Source: Phoenix dactylifera (lineage: Eukaryota > Streptophyta > Magnoliopsida > Arecales > Arecaceae). From it: DNA of 64,000 nt. A program made the position numbers and the translations under genes. The notes under the pieces are model-generated. The model was not told where the DNA came from and did not search any database. It saw only the letters and a program-made list of their open reading frames with translations. This document shows, in pieces, positions 1 through 12,800 of this stretch; the first letter of the stretch is position 1, and every line of letters begins with the position of its first letter. The stretch covers positions 37,248,410 through 37,312,409 of the forward strand of contig NC_052392.1 of the NCBI RefSeq assembly GCF_009389715.1, read 5' to 3'.

Positions 1-2876
1 ATTTGACATCATGTTACCTCTACTGCTAACAGGGGATGGCTTAGATGTTTCAAGAATAATGGCATCATGTCAGCGCCCTCAACTGAATCACCAATGCATG
101 CACATGCCATGATCAGCATGCTGCAGGATTTGTCTTTCTGCTATTCAAAGGAGATGTACCATAACTGCCTACCAACTTTCACTTCAAAAGAGGTTTCGCC
201 TATATGGCCAACCATTCTGGGAATACTCTTTGGGTAGGGAAGAGTGGGATACCTGGTGCGCTCTGGTCCTCTGGAACCTATTATTTTTCGACTTTTTTAG
301 CTGTATATATCCACACTCGTAATGTATGATACATCCATCTTACTACAGTTGTGTGATCACCCTTTCCTCGCAGCAAATGACATTCAGCTATTGATGACAA
401 CAGTTCATAGTAATAATTCTTCTCCCCTTCTATATGACTCTTATGTATCAATCTGCATGTTTTCTTTTTTTCTGTCTTTTTTTTTTTTTTGATTGGGCCT
501 TGATCAGGCCAAGCATGGCTACAGCACCATGTAAAGCACTATTTAATTTCGATACGGCAATATATGCTGGTTGAAGCCCAATTTGTGGAAGCTTAGGCTG
601 CCCTGTGCCCATTAAAACAAGACAGCAAAAAGCTGAAGGTCATTCGAGGACTCTCACAAACCCCCAAAAAAGAACACCTAATGATTAATATTTTTCTTTT
701 GAAATATGACAATAAATATTTGAAAGAAAAAAAAGAAGAAGAAAAAAGTTGCCAACTTTGCAGTGACCATTATTGCATGAACTACTAACCTAAACAAAAG
801 CTACTTAGCTTCCCATTTCACCCTCGACAGTTCTGGCGATGAAGCTAATAGTGAGGTACAAGACATTAGCCATCATTGTTTGTCCATGAAACTTTAAACC
901 AACCATGGGCATTATTCAGTCCATTGCAGCCTTGTGTGTCCCTACTTTTACTGTTCGCAAATAAGAGCACCATCTTGGAATCCTCGTACCCTGATTAACA
1001 CCTCACCACTTGCCCTCAATGTCAAAATTATTGCTAAATTGAGTGCTTATTCAGTAATGACCCTTTGCACCAACTAATTACTGTAATGATAACCATGATG
1101 AGTTGAGCGCAATCCTCGTCTTTTGGAAGACATGAAGGCTGGAAACAATCAACATGATTCAGCTCCTCCTTTGCATGGGACTCAGGATATGTTTTGAGTC
1201 TCCTTCCCTCCTCTTCTCTGGCATTGTTGCTTCAAAAGTTGCTCTTAACCCTGACTGAAAAAGTAAAGCTGTTGTTAACCATTATTGCGAAGAGGAGGTT
1301 TCGATACAAGTATCACAAAAATACAAAGAAATTTCAAGAAGACAAAATTATTATTATGTTAACATCATTGTTTCATGTGCAACAGAAATATGAACTTACA
1401 AGAGCAAAATTTTTATATTTAATTCACAATATATACTGTCATATAATTCCCACTTTGACAATTACCACTATGTTGGTCCTGTATATAGTGGTTGCTATAA
1501 TGTTGTTATTGCCGTCAATGAACGCATGCATGCATGCACGCACGCACGCACAAATGAATGAAAGAACGCACACATGTGCAAGCGAGCATGCAACCGGTGG
1601 TTGGGGCTGGGGGTTTGAACGATGAGAGAGCATCATCCAAACTTGTAACTGTAATCATCAATCGATAAATACCATCAAATTCTTAGCACCTAAAATAGAT
1701 TTTAAAAAAAGAAAAAAAAAAACACCAGACCAAAAATGCTGAAAACTAAAGAGGCAATGCAAACGAGACAAGCATGGATATCTCCAATGATTTCGATGTA
1801 GGGCTTAGAAGGTTACAAGCAATACAAAAAAGTCTTGCTAGGATCATGTCTACACTCCATTTCTTTGCTAAACAATCAAATTGTGCAGGAAAAAATTCAC
1901 ATACACATGACCCACACCCTTAGTCACTTAATACGTAGGCACAGTGATGCTTCTGTAGCTCACCGGGTGTAGAGGGCTATCATTTAAGAAGGCTAATGCC
2001 CATCTTCTTACTAATGGACTCAACATAATTTTCTGTGACAGGTAAGCTCTATCACTTAAATGGCCATGGTTAACACGCCATTAGTATCTGATAAGGACTT
2101 TGTCCGCCAATTATGTTGGCCATTGAGATCAACGGCCACCATGGCAGTCAAAGAAGGCCATAGGCTTCCCTATAATAATACCACTATTTCACTGGAATTT
2201 TTTAATCCAAGAGGCGGATGTTACCGTACCATAAAATAATATTCATCGTGCATTAGAAGAATGATAGCTTTAGCCTTGTGAGTGTTCTCCACTCCCCAAT
2301 GAAATCTTAAAAGACCAACATGGTCTTAAAATCCTCTCAAGCATCCCATTCTCCAAAAACCCACGGACACCTCTCTCCATTTATCCTTTAATTAAAGGCA
2401 AGCTGAGGCTGTTGGGCAAGTTTGTTCTTATGCGAAGCAGCTAAAGGGACTAAGCCCCACCTTGAAAGCCTAAAACAGGGAAGAAAGAGAAGCATAAAAA
2501 GACTAATTGTGTAGTGGATAGAGAGATATGGACGGGTACTAAAGGAAATCCATCATTCCATTGCTTGGAAGGGATGAAACCCAAGCATGGGGACTCGTAC
2601 GGAGTGTGCGTTGGGCAGTTGGAGAAATCTCTCGACTTGTTTAATCTACTAAGCATTTGTCTTTCACTTAAACAAAGCGGTCTAGAAGCCCACCACCCAC
2701 AGTTAAACAGCCAATAATGCTTTCCATAACTTTTATATTAAAGTAGTAGGTACATGGAAATTATTCTTCATGATTAACTTGGAGCCCTTTCCTTAATGGT
2801 ACGTGATATACCAACAAAAAGTTACTAGCTGAAAGAAAAAGGCCACTACTAATGAGAAGAGAATAAGAAGCAAAGA
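1..2876. other. Intergenic, no gene recognised
   Basis: AT-rich spacer upstream of the BYPASS1-like gene. Short open frames exist but none has a recognisable domain or coding-like composition. Visible structure is limited to a T tract at about 478-491, purine-rich stretches near 720-745 and 1705-1725, and a small GCAT/ACGC microsatellite at about 1523-1552. The distal part may hold promoter elements of the gene at 3475, but no TATA box could be assigned with confidence. Confidence 0.6.
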
Positions 2877-3087
2877 GTGCACTCAAATCTAAAGGGCCCT
2901 CTCTTCCACCCCTCCCTCCTTTTGAAGGAGAAATCCAATCAAGTCAGTCAACTTAGATTGCCCTTCCCTCCCTCAGTCCAGCCCACTCCATACAAAGATG
3001 CAGCACCTAGAACAATTAAAAAGGCGACAACCTACCTCAAAGCAAGAAATACAGCAAGAAGGCGGAACCACTCCCTGCTCTCCTCTA

Positions 3088-3147
<60 letters not shown>
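3088..3147. repeat. (GA)n microsatellite upstream of BYPASS1-like gene
   Basis: About 60 bp of nearly uninterrupted GA dinucleotides on the + strand, ending roughly 330 bp before the start codon at 3475. A complementary (CT)n tract follows at 3421-3464, so if both are transcribed the leader could fold on itself. GA/CT tracts near plant promoters are known binding sites for BBR/BPC GAGA-factors; that role here is inference. Confidence 0.95.
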
Positions 3148-3149
<2 letters not shown>

Positions 3150-3419
3150 ATGAATAGGATTCATGAGGTGGGTTTTCCAAATTCCATGACTTCTCTTCTT
3201 TCTGGCACTAAACAATGCGAAATGGCAGATTCCCAATCATCCCTTCCCCTCCACAGGAGACACCCATCATTGCTCTCAATCCATCCCTTTCAAACTTGGG
3301 AAGCTGAGCTATCGAGCGGTTCCACCTCCTTAAATCCCCTCCTCTTCCTCCTCCTCCTCCTCCCGGTCCTCAATTCACTCCCATCCATCAACCAAACCTC
3401 CAGACCCAATAACACCACT

Positions 3420-3420
<1 letters not shown>

Positions 3421-3464
<44 letters not shown>
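3421..3464. repeat. (CT)22 microsatellite in the 5' leader
   Basis: Twenty-two CT repeats end 10 bp before the ATG at 3475. CT-rich leaders are common in monocot genes and are compatible with a 5' untranslated region. The tract is complementary to the (GA)n run at 3088-3147. Confidence 0.95.
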
Positions 3465-3468
<4 letters not shown>

Positions 3469-3474
3469 CTCCCG

Positions 3475-4520
3475 ATGAAGCCTTCTTGTACCACTGCCGG
3501 TAACTTCTACTCCTACCTGACCCATGGCCTTGACGACCTCGACCGCTCCTTTTCGTCGAACGCCTTCATGTCCCTCCAATTCCTGCAGCATGCCGCGACT
3601 CTCCTGCGCTCCCTCCACTCCCACCTCACCCACCTCGTCCAGAAGCTCCACCTGCCCGTCGGAGAGAAATGGCTCGACGAGTATATGGACGAGAGCTCCC
3701 GCCTGTGGGACGCCTGCCATGTGATCAAGCTCGGCATCTCCGGCATCGAGAATTACTGCTCCGCCGGTGCCGACATGGTCTCCTCGCTCGATGAGTGGCG
3801 CCGCAATCCCACTCCCCATCTCACTCGTCAGGTCTCCTATCAACTCCTTCCTTTCTTTCGATCCAATTCTGTATACAGGTAGCTAAACGTTCCAAGATGC
3901 TTCCTTTCTAGGTCATGAGGGCGATCTCGGTGTGCCGGAGAGAAGCCATGGGCTTGGAGGAGGAGAACAGGGTTTTGGTGGAGACCAGGGTGGAGCCGCT
4001 ATCGCTCCGATTTGACGACAGGGGGCCCATGGAGTCCAAAATTAATGGCTTCAATGGTTTCAGGGGAGTACTGAATGCGCTAAGGAATGCCAGCTCGTTC
4101 CTGCTGGTCATCTTGCTAACGGGATCGGTCTCCTGCTGGCCGAAACTGAGCTGCCACCATGCCATCATCGAGAGCTCGCTCTTCTTCGGCTCAGGATACA
4201 TGGTGTCGATGGCAAGGCTGCAGCAGAGGGTGGTGAGGGAGATGGAAGGGATGAATGGCCGGCCAGGAATTCTGATGTATGAGTTCCAGAGGGCGAGGGC
4301 AGCGACAGAGGAGCTAAGGGAAGAGCTGGAGAAGGGAGGGGGGATGGGTTGTGATTCTGAGGGGGTTGCGGGAGGTCTAAGAGAGAGGGTTGAGGGCTTG
4401 AAGGGCTGGTTTGGGATGTTGAGGTCTGGAACTGAGAGTCTGGTAGGGCAGTTGGATGATTTCTTTGATGAGATTGTAGAAGGCAGGAAGAAGCTCTTGG
4501 ACCTGTGTAGTCACAGGTAG
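3475..4520 (+). CDS. BYPASS1 (BPS1)-like / UPF0496-type protein, 321 aa
   Basis: Two exons, 3475-3831 and 3912-4520, flank an 80-bp intron with GT donor (CAG|GTCTCC) and AG acceptor (TTCTAG|GTCATG); the join is in phase 0. The product matches the BPS1-like family by its early helical region, a segment resembling [18 protein letters not shown] (family: cytosolic helical repeat region, xxLPVxxWEEKWVDxYL), a central hydrophobic stretch at about residues 180-195, and a C-terminal coiled region ending [15 protein letters not shown], like the FFKxLLSGRDxLLxxL end of BPS1. BYPASS1 in Arabidopsis limits production of a root-derived mobile signal that arrests shoot growth; the biochemical role of the family is unknown. 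The start codon follows a (CT)n leader and is the first ATG in frame. The gene is GC-rich compared with its surroundings. Assignment to the family is from recalled motif similarity and was not searched. Confidence 0.75.
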
Positions 4521-4522
4521 GC

Positions 4523-4523
<1 letters not shown>

Positions 4524-4555
<32 letters not shown>
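4524..4555. repeat. (GA)n microsatellite just after the stop codon
   Basis: About 32 bp of GA repeats begin 4 bp after the stop of the BYPASS1-like gene, so they probably lie in its 3' untranslated region. Confidence 0.9.
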
Positions 4556-4559
<4 letters not shown>

Positions 4560-5173
4560 ATGGCAAGGAAGGAGGGAGGAAGAAAAGGATTTTGATTGTT
4601 CTACATGTGCTTTATTTTGTTTTCCAGTTTTATTGAAATTACTGTTTTAGCTTTTAGATTTCTTCGAGACCTTCAGAAAAACTATATATGCAGTAGATAT
4701 ATGTCTCTTACAAACAGGTTGAGGTGCCACGAAGAAATGGACTCTATTGTGAGAAAGAAACTTGGATACAAGGAAAGTAGGATTTTGTTTGTTTTCCGAC
4801 AAGACAAAGCTGGACTCTACTGCGGAAACATGGGAATCCTGAGATGTTAAAGAAGACAAGAAAGAGTTTAACAAAACGAAAAAAGAACACAAGAAAGTAA
4901 CTTTTTCTTCTTCTCTTTCCTTTCTTTGCCTTCTCTTTCATTGCTTTTAATGATCGCCTTCTTTCTTACTTGCCATCATTAATGATTTCACTAGAGCAAG
5001 AATAAAAGAAAGGCGAGCTGGAGATTCCTTGTTCCTTGAAAATTAAATTTAAAAAAATGAAAGGAAAAAAAAAAGATGAGAAGGCACTGTACCCGTGGAA
5101 GCTTTTTGTCTGCTTCAGAACCGATGGTGAAAATGATAAAAAGCTTTCTGGAAGCCTGATGCTGTATAGAAAC

Positions 5174-5220
<47 letters not shown>

Positions 5221-6822
5221 CCATGCCAGCTGAAAAGGAAAAAAGCTTCCCAGCACCACTGGATCTAAAATCGTGTCCTCTTCAATCTTCATCGCAGAAC
5301 ATATTTGAACTCAAATATATTAAATTTAAATCATTCGATATTCAGAGAGTGCATAAACACAGAAATAAAAAAGATTCATCTTATAGCAACGGAAAACCAT
5401 AAGAGGACGAGAGTGAAAAACTTTTTGCTTTGGACTAACAGCATATTCTTCAAATTAAAAACCCTGGAGGAAGCTATAACTGATCCCACCCTCACCAGAA
5501 TTGGAAGTTTAAGGGCATCCGGAAGACATACTTCCATTATATAGCCTATTATCTACTAATATCTTCTACAATAAAAATAAAATAAAATATCCACTGTCAG
5601 CATATTGTTATTCCAAAACACCATTGAATTATCCTAGGAAACAACTGAACGAGAGTGACTGTAACACTAGAAAGATATTCTTTGATAAAAGACTTGTTCT
5701 ATAAGATATATACAAGAAACTATGCAGAAATTACAATTGCATACCTCGTAAAGTTATAAACCCGTAATTGCATCACTAAGAGGCTCTAACGGCTGCTATT
5801 TTGAAAATGCAAACTTTGTCCACCATAAGGGAAAGGAACGATTCTCCTCGAACAAAACCATATAATGGTATAGATATTTAACATTTAATCTTCAAATATA
5901 GTAACCACAAGAAGTAATTAAATTTCAAGGACCTGTTTCAAGAGATGATGCATCCATCAATGAACAAAATATGAAACAAAAAAAAGGCATCTCGGTGCAT
6001 AAGACTCCCACCACTGCTAGGTCTTTAGAGGGTCGAAAGTATACAGCCTTATCCCCACAAGCTTAGAAATTGTTTTCACATTTCAGACCAATGACACTCA
6101 AATCATGATAGAGCAACTTTACCATTGTGCCCAAGGCCTGCCCTCTAATTGAAAGTCTGAAGCAGATACATTACATTACTATTGACAATAAGATTGGCTG
6201 AAATTCAGTTTCTTGCATGTAAGCATAGAATAACATGATAAACAGAACAATTTCAAATTCAAGAATCTCAAGATCATGATTAATGCCATAAATTTTAAGA
6301 TAAGTTTCTGTAAAAGTAGGGCATGGGCATGATGATAGCATCTCAACTATCTTGCAGAGTAGAGGCAATACATAAACCTGAAAACTTTGGCTAATTCTCA
6401 TGTGAGGGCAAACTGCTGTATATTTACTGTAAGGTAAATTGATTGTAATTACAATGAAATATGTTGACTAGCATCATGTGTACAACAACATTCTTACAAT
6501 TTAATATGTGCTTGAAAGGTAGAGAAGGAAAAGAAATTGTAGCAAAATATAAGTCAGAAAAATTTCAGTTAGAACAAGTCTATAGAACTAAATCTGTGAA
6601 AACAATAATGAAAAATTTTGTATTGATAATTGAAAAAAGGGATATAAGTTAAAAGGGTAAGGTAACATGGGCATCATCCCATTACCATTTCCAATGACTG
6701 CTTCAAGCTTTGACTTTTTTGGTCAAATGCATAAATGTTGACATTGCGATGCAGAAGAATCACATATGGAGAGAAAATGTCGAGGAATTCCAGTATGGAC
6801 TCCAAGAATGTTTTTGAAATAC
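4556..6822. other. Intergenic between convergent genes
   Basis: Spacer between the + strand BYPASS1-like gene and the 3' end of the - strand SHMT gene, so it must hold both 3' untranslated regions. It contains a (GA)n microsatellite at 5177-5217 and otherwise AT-rich sequence. No coding region or recognisable element was found. Confidence 0.6.
5177..5217. repeat. (GA)n microsatellite
   Basis: About 40 bp of GA dinucleotides, the fourth GA/CT tract within 2.1 kb around the BYPASS1-like gene. Confidence 0.9.
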
Positions 6823-9800
6823 TCATGTGTCAAATCCTGGCATAGCAAACTGCAAGGCAAAAGTCTCAACATGATTACAAAGCTCCATAACATCGTTGTT
6901 CTTCTGAAGGCCCATAAGAAAATCTTTTTGCAACTTCCCATGTTCCTTCTGAATTGTACTTGCAATCTGCGCAGCCCTAATAAGAAACTCAGCAATCACC
7001 TCAAAATCTCCCTCTAAACAACCTCTTGTGGTCATAGCAGGAGTACCTGAAGGAAGCAAAACTAAGAGAAAATTGCAAATGCTTTCCAACACATTGAAAT
7101 ATAAATTAATATGAAAGTCAGTATCATAACTTACCTATCCTCACTCCTCCAGGAGAAATTGCACCATTATCACCATATATGGGAGTTTTATTCAAAGTAA
7201 TGTGGCAAGCCTCACAGACCTTCTCAAAGTTCTTTCCTGTCCAAAATGAAAAGGAAGCTTTAAATCAGATAAACGAAAAGTATTGTATCACATAAACCTA
7301 GAATATCAAGCCCTACCTATCAAATCAATTGATCACCCTCTTCACAGAGGATAAAATCTGCATCACATCGGCTTAATTAATGAGTAAGAATATGAAAAAC
7401 CTAATGTTCTTGATAAGTAGACTATGATAACATTCACATGTGACGCAGACAGCTCAGTATGTAATTTAAGGACTTTCTAATTTTTGGTACAATGCTTAAC
7501 TGCCTCAGTATGTTTGAAGTTCGTTATTTAGAAAATTGCAGAGGATTATTAAAAATTTATTTCAGGATCAAATGCATGTGCTATTTCCTGGGAAGCATAA
7601 TTTCAGCATACACATAGCTTTGAGGCTTGTAAGCAGCAGAGGTTCAAGCTCTGTCAAGACTAATCAAGTGTTTGATACATCTTTTCCTTAAACAATATAG
7701 TCTGGATGAGCAAACCTTAAATTTGGAACCTACGAGTATTTGGATACAGATCTGGATTTTGGTGTAACATGGGACCAATATAGTGGTAGTTTTGAGAAAA
7801 GTAGTGTTGGGACTGCATTAATCAGTAGGGTTCCATGGCTAAGGATGGAGCAGAAATAGATAGCTTGCTATCAAAATAAGAAAATGGAAAAAGGTCCTTG
7901 GATTGGTTTGTCAAAATTTGAGAGCAATGACTACCTAAGGATTGTTCTACTTTGGTTAGAATCGGCTTGCTGAATGAATCCTCAGAACATAAGGTTAAGC
8001 ATCCAAGGAACAACAGTTAACATTTCAATTGCAGAGCCACATCAGTTAACCTAGGAGCTGAAATATTTAGACCAAAATTAGCTGGTCATATTGGTTGATC
8101 AGGTGGTAGGTTTCATACAGTGTCAAGCAACTTCTGTTAATTATGAAAAAAATTAGTTTAATCAGGATCTGATAAGCTTAGGAAGAGGGTATAGTCATGG
8201 ATTTTCCTGTTCCAATCCCACATTAAGTTTTTGTTGTTTAAATTGTCAAAAAAAGGGAAAAAAACTCAGATAAGATATACTGCCTGCATGACTCATGTCC
8301 AAAAACCAGTGGTCTTTCAGATTTATATTTGCATTTTAGTTTACACCAGATTCGGATTCAAATTTAGATGAAAATATATGTGCTCATATCTCTGTAGTTT
8401 CTAATTCTTCACAAGTTGCACTCAGATAGTATTTCAAGGAATGAAGTACCGTGGTTTCATGGCAGTGACATGGTACCTACTGTACCACGCGATCCCATGT
8501 CAATGCTTGGCATGCTTGTTAGGCACTGGCACAACAGCACAAAAGTACTGGCATATAACCTGTACCATGCCATTGCTACATTGCAGTAAGACACTGACAC
8601 TGTTTAGATTCTAGAAAGCACAACAAAAGAAATATGAAAGAAAAAAAAATAAATGATTGATAATGGAATAGATTAACACTGATTAACAACCACTCCTTCA
8701 GGTAATAGAAGGCACTAGAAAAATCCCTAATTTGATCATAAAAGAGAAGCAACTCTCCATTGTTCGGCATTCCATTTAACCCAAGCAATGTGTCAATCTC
8801 CTACAGGGTCGACCATAGGGAGAACAATAAGAGAAACAACTTTGACCATGCCCCAGAAAAATACATAAAGCAGAGCATGCAGTCCTTAGAAAAAGGATAG
8901 TCCTTTTAACCATGTATGGAAGTTACTGGTGAAGTACAATTCAAATAAACATGTACTAAATTTTTCACGTTTGAAAAATTTCAAAATATCATGTTTTTAT
9001 TTGACAGCGGTTTTCCTACGTGTCCTTCAAAAGGCATTCCAACATGTTCATGAGACTGATGTCAGATAAAAGAAGAAAAACAATTATACATGCTGCATAC
9101 CTGTCAACCCAAAAGTTCTTAGATCCCAGAGTAGCAAATGGTTATCTGTACCCCCAGTGGCTAATCTGCATTTTCTTCTTAGCAAAGCTGATGCTAATGC
9201 TTGAGCATTTTTTTTAACCTGTTGGATGTATGCTTTATATTCAGGTGTCGCTACTTGTTTCAAAGCTATTGCCAATGCTGCAATATGATTATTGTGAGGT
9301 CCTCCTTGCATTGAAGGGAAAACAGCAAAATTTATCCTGTCTTCAAAATCATATTGATCACTTTCATCTGCTTGGCCAAAAAAAATTCGTTGCTTCCTCG
9401 TTTTTCTTCCTTTCCTGAAAAAAATTATACCACCCCTAGGACCCCGCAGGCTTTTGTGAGTGGTTGAAGTAACAATATCACAATAGTCAAAGGGGCTACG
9501 GCACTCCTGCATGTAAAAACCCCAAAGAAACGTTACTAATGACATATATTCAGCAACCAAAAAATATATCTTATGTACTTTCTGCTTAGACAATGAACAT
9601 AGAAATTTGAAGAACATTGAAACATCAACCATTAATAGCCAAAAAACTACAAGTTTGCTAATCAAGAAAAAAAAAGTTGATGAACCTATCAATTGTGTAC
9701 AAGGAAAAAACAAAATTGAACATTATCCCATTCCCATTTGATGGAAGAAAAAGGCTGAGCAACTTTATTGTTACTCACGTTATTGGTTTAATCTCTAAGG

Positions 9801-12800
9801 AGTCCAAAAGTTTAGAAATTTAATGTAATCATACTTTAAGAAAAATATCTAAAGAATTCCTCGTTTAGTTGCATAAGAGTTCCATCATAGTGATATCTAA
9901 TATTTATAGGTCTATGTAAAGTGGCCTATTCAAAAGTTGATTTATCTAGGTAATGGCTGTTTAATTTTAGTCTATTATCTTTCAGTGTCATCTAAAATGG
10001 AAATTTTCCTCTTGTTCTCCCTTTGTCATCAGTAATTATCTCATACCCTCAACATGTTCTCATCAGGCTAGCATTCCATACTAAACACAAAACATGTTAG
10101 TTACAAGGCCCGCCATCTCGTTGCCAGACTCAATAACAATACCACTAGTACAGTGTCAGTACGCCCAGTACTGAGGTCAATTCGGCATACCAACATTTGG
10201 TACATTCCAGTACCTTGTACCAAAGTACTGGTAAGGTACAGTATGCTCGGTACGCAGGGGTACCAACCTATGCGGCATACTTAGTATCAAAAACAAATAT
10301 CTGTTTAAAACAACCCCCCTTGAAAAAAAGAAGAGTGACTCATTAAGGATCATAGAGCAAAGTAAGAATGAATTATGCTAAGCTCAAAAGAACAATTGAA
10401 AAAAGGATATATAAAGATCGAGCAATTTGAGAGGTTCATGCACCTCTTCTCCATGACGATGAAAAAAACAATAGTGTCAATATCATCCATTTTACTTGAG
10501 GATGTAATATAGGTCCATGTAAATCTACTTTGGCTAAAAAAGAGGTTAGACCACACCTCAAAAAAATTCAAAAGAGCACAATTTCAATGCTTCTATTCAT
10601 TTGGTACTCATTACAAATCCAAACAATATATTCTCTTAAATAGACTCATTTGATCCCGCCATCCATCCTTGTTGATTCATCATAGGGGTGGCAATTTGTT
10701 GGGTTGGATCAGGTCAAAAAACCCTCAACCCATACCTAACCCATTTATAATCGGGTTTTAAAAAATAAACCCATGCCCTAGCCATACATTGTTATATGGA
10801 CCCATAAGGACCTGCCAACCATTTAGTGTTTCACTCGTCGATTGTATTTATTAATAAATGAAAACAAAATAAGGCCAAAGATGGTAGGGCATCCAAATAA
10901 AGTGAGAAAGTGAAAGAAGAAATTAAAACAAGAGAGCAAATATCACAAATCCTAAACATATTACACCTTCCACTTTTCCTATATTATATTTTATTCATTC
11001 CTTAACTATTAATTGCACAGCCTTCCTAATCATTGAATCAGTCCTCTGCTAAGGATGGCCCATGATGAAACAAACATGATATTAGGGGTTTAAGGATGGA
11101 TTTTCGGGATTTGTTCAACCCACGGTGACTTGTGAGGTTAATGGATCAAACACATAGCCAACCATTTATTTTTTTACAAAAAGGCCCACATCATAACCCT
11201 CTATTTCAATTGGTTTGGTGGGTCTGGGTGAAAAATTACCACTCTCAGTTCAACGAGATAAGATCCATCAATCCATGCCGATCCCAAGAAAAAAAGAAAG
11301 AAAACCTTTATGCATTAACATTGACTTTCCACATGAAAATATTGACCCTTCTTCATGGAGAATTTGGTGGCAATCCACATTTATAACTGGTGTTCGATGT
11401 TACAATTAATTGAGATTTATGAAGAATGATAAAAAGGGTTTAAACAGATAAAGCCAATTACAATGGGAGAGCATAGACCATTTGTGAACACTTTTGGTGG
11501 GTATCATCTAGTCAAGGGGCCCAAGGTTCAATAAGCTCCTATGAAATTGATAGGTTTAGCTAGATTGTCATGGAATCATCACTACATATTAATTGTAAAA
11601 TTTAGACATGAAGGTAACTGCAGATGGGTAGAGATGAAACAATGACTGAGATTTCTTCCCATGGAAATTATGCAAGCCTTCTACGTACACTCCCAACACC
11701 CACAGGAAGGAAACAACCTGCGTCAAGATTTGAAAAGCAGCCACAATATGTGAGTGCCAAGCTACGGCATGGAACATATGAGGTATGCAAGAGCATCCAG
11801 AGATAGTGTTTCACAAATATTAAAAAATAATGAGGTTCATCAAAATAGAAAAGAAAAAAAGACAAATCATGCAAACATTCAATAAGAAAAGATAAAATAT
11901 AGATTTTCCTACTTATTTGGGAGCCTATTTTGTACAGAATGACATGTCTAGCCTATATTACAAAACAACAGTTTTCAATTTGGAGAATATTCGATGTTGA
12001 TTCCATCTATCATTTTCTTTATCGCGAATGCCCTTCCACTTTCTCTATAATACACAACTAATTTCCATTTAAAACTCTAATTCCTATTTAAATAACTCCA
12101 GCTGTTTAAATTCGACTAACTTAGGGAGAGAAAACAAGAAATATTGGTTCTTAAGAAAAGGAAAGGAAAAGCAGTTGGATTCTAATCCCTACTCTTTAGG
12201 AAGGCAAGTTTCTGGCATACTCTTTCTCTCTAATCCAAACCCAGATTGAACCTAGTTCCCTATTTTAAGGATCAGAACATTAGGAAAAAATTACCAGAGT
12301 CCCACTTATTCTCTTTAGAGTTTATATATAATATTAATTAAACTTTTATATTTATGTTTTCTCAAACATGCCTTGCACTTGTCCAATTGCTTGTTAAAAT
12401 AAAAACTAACAATATCCTCCCACATATTATGCCCAAGTACAAGTAGACTAATGAAACAAATAAATCTACAAATTATCAAATGAAGAAGAGGAGAGGAGAA
12501 GAATATGCAGTCATTAACATTGTGCCTAGGACACATATGCAGGATCTAGGACCTATGCACCTAATAACATGTTATGTGGCCCCACCACAGATGGGAACCA
12601 CATTGCCTGATACAGTTCAGTTTGTTTAGTTATTAGACTCCATCCACATGTGCAAATGCATATACAGCTGCATAGGCCAGATTTTAAAAGAGTGACTTGT
12701 TCGATTTATATGAATAAGTTTTGTGGGCCAGCTAGGCAAATAGGAAACACAAAATTTGTCATAGTTCTACCAGCTGGTCCTCATCCTTTTGTTATGAGGA

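Noticed and set aside
1194..1625. 143-codon + strand frame
   Set aside because: Biased composition crossing a GCAT/ACGC microsatellite; no similarity recognised.
2877..3503. 208-codon + strand frame overlapping the 5' end of the BYPASS1-like gene
   Set aside because: It is carried by the GA and CT microsatellites (ER and LS repeats) and lies in leader or promoter sequence, out of frame with the conserved protein.
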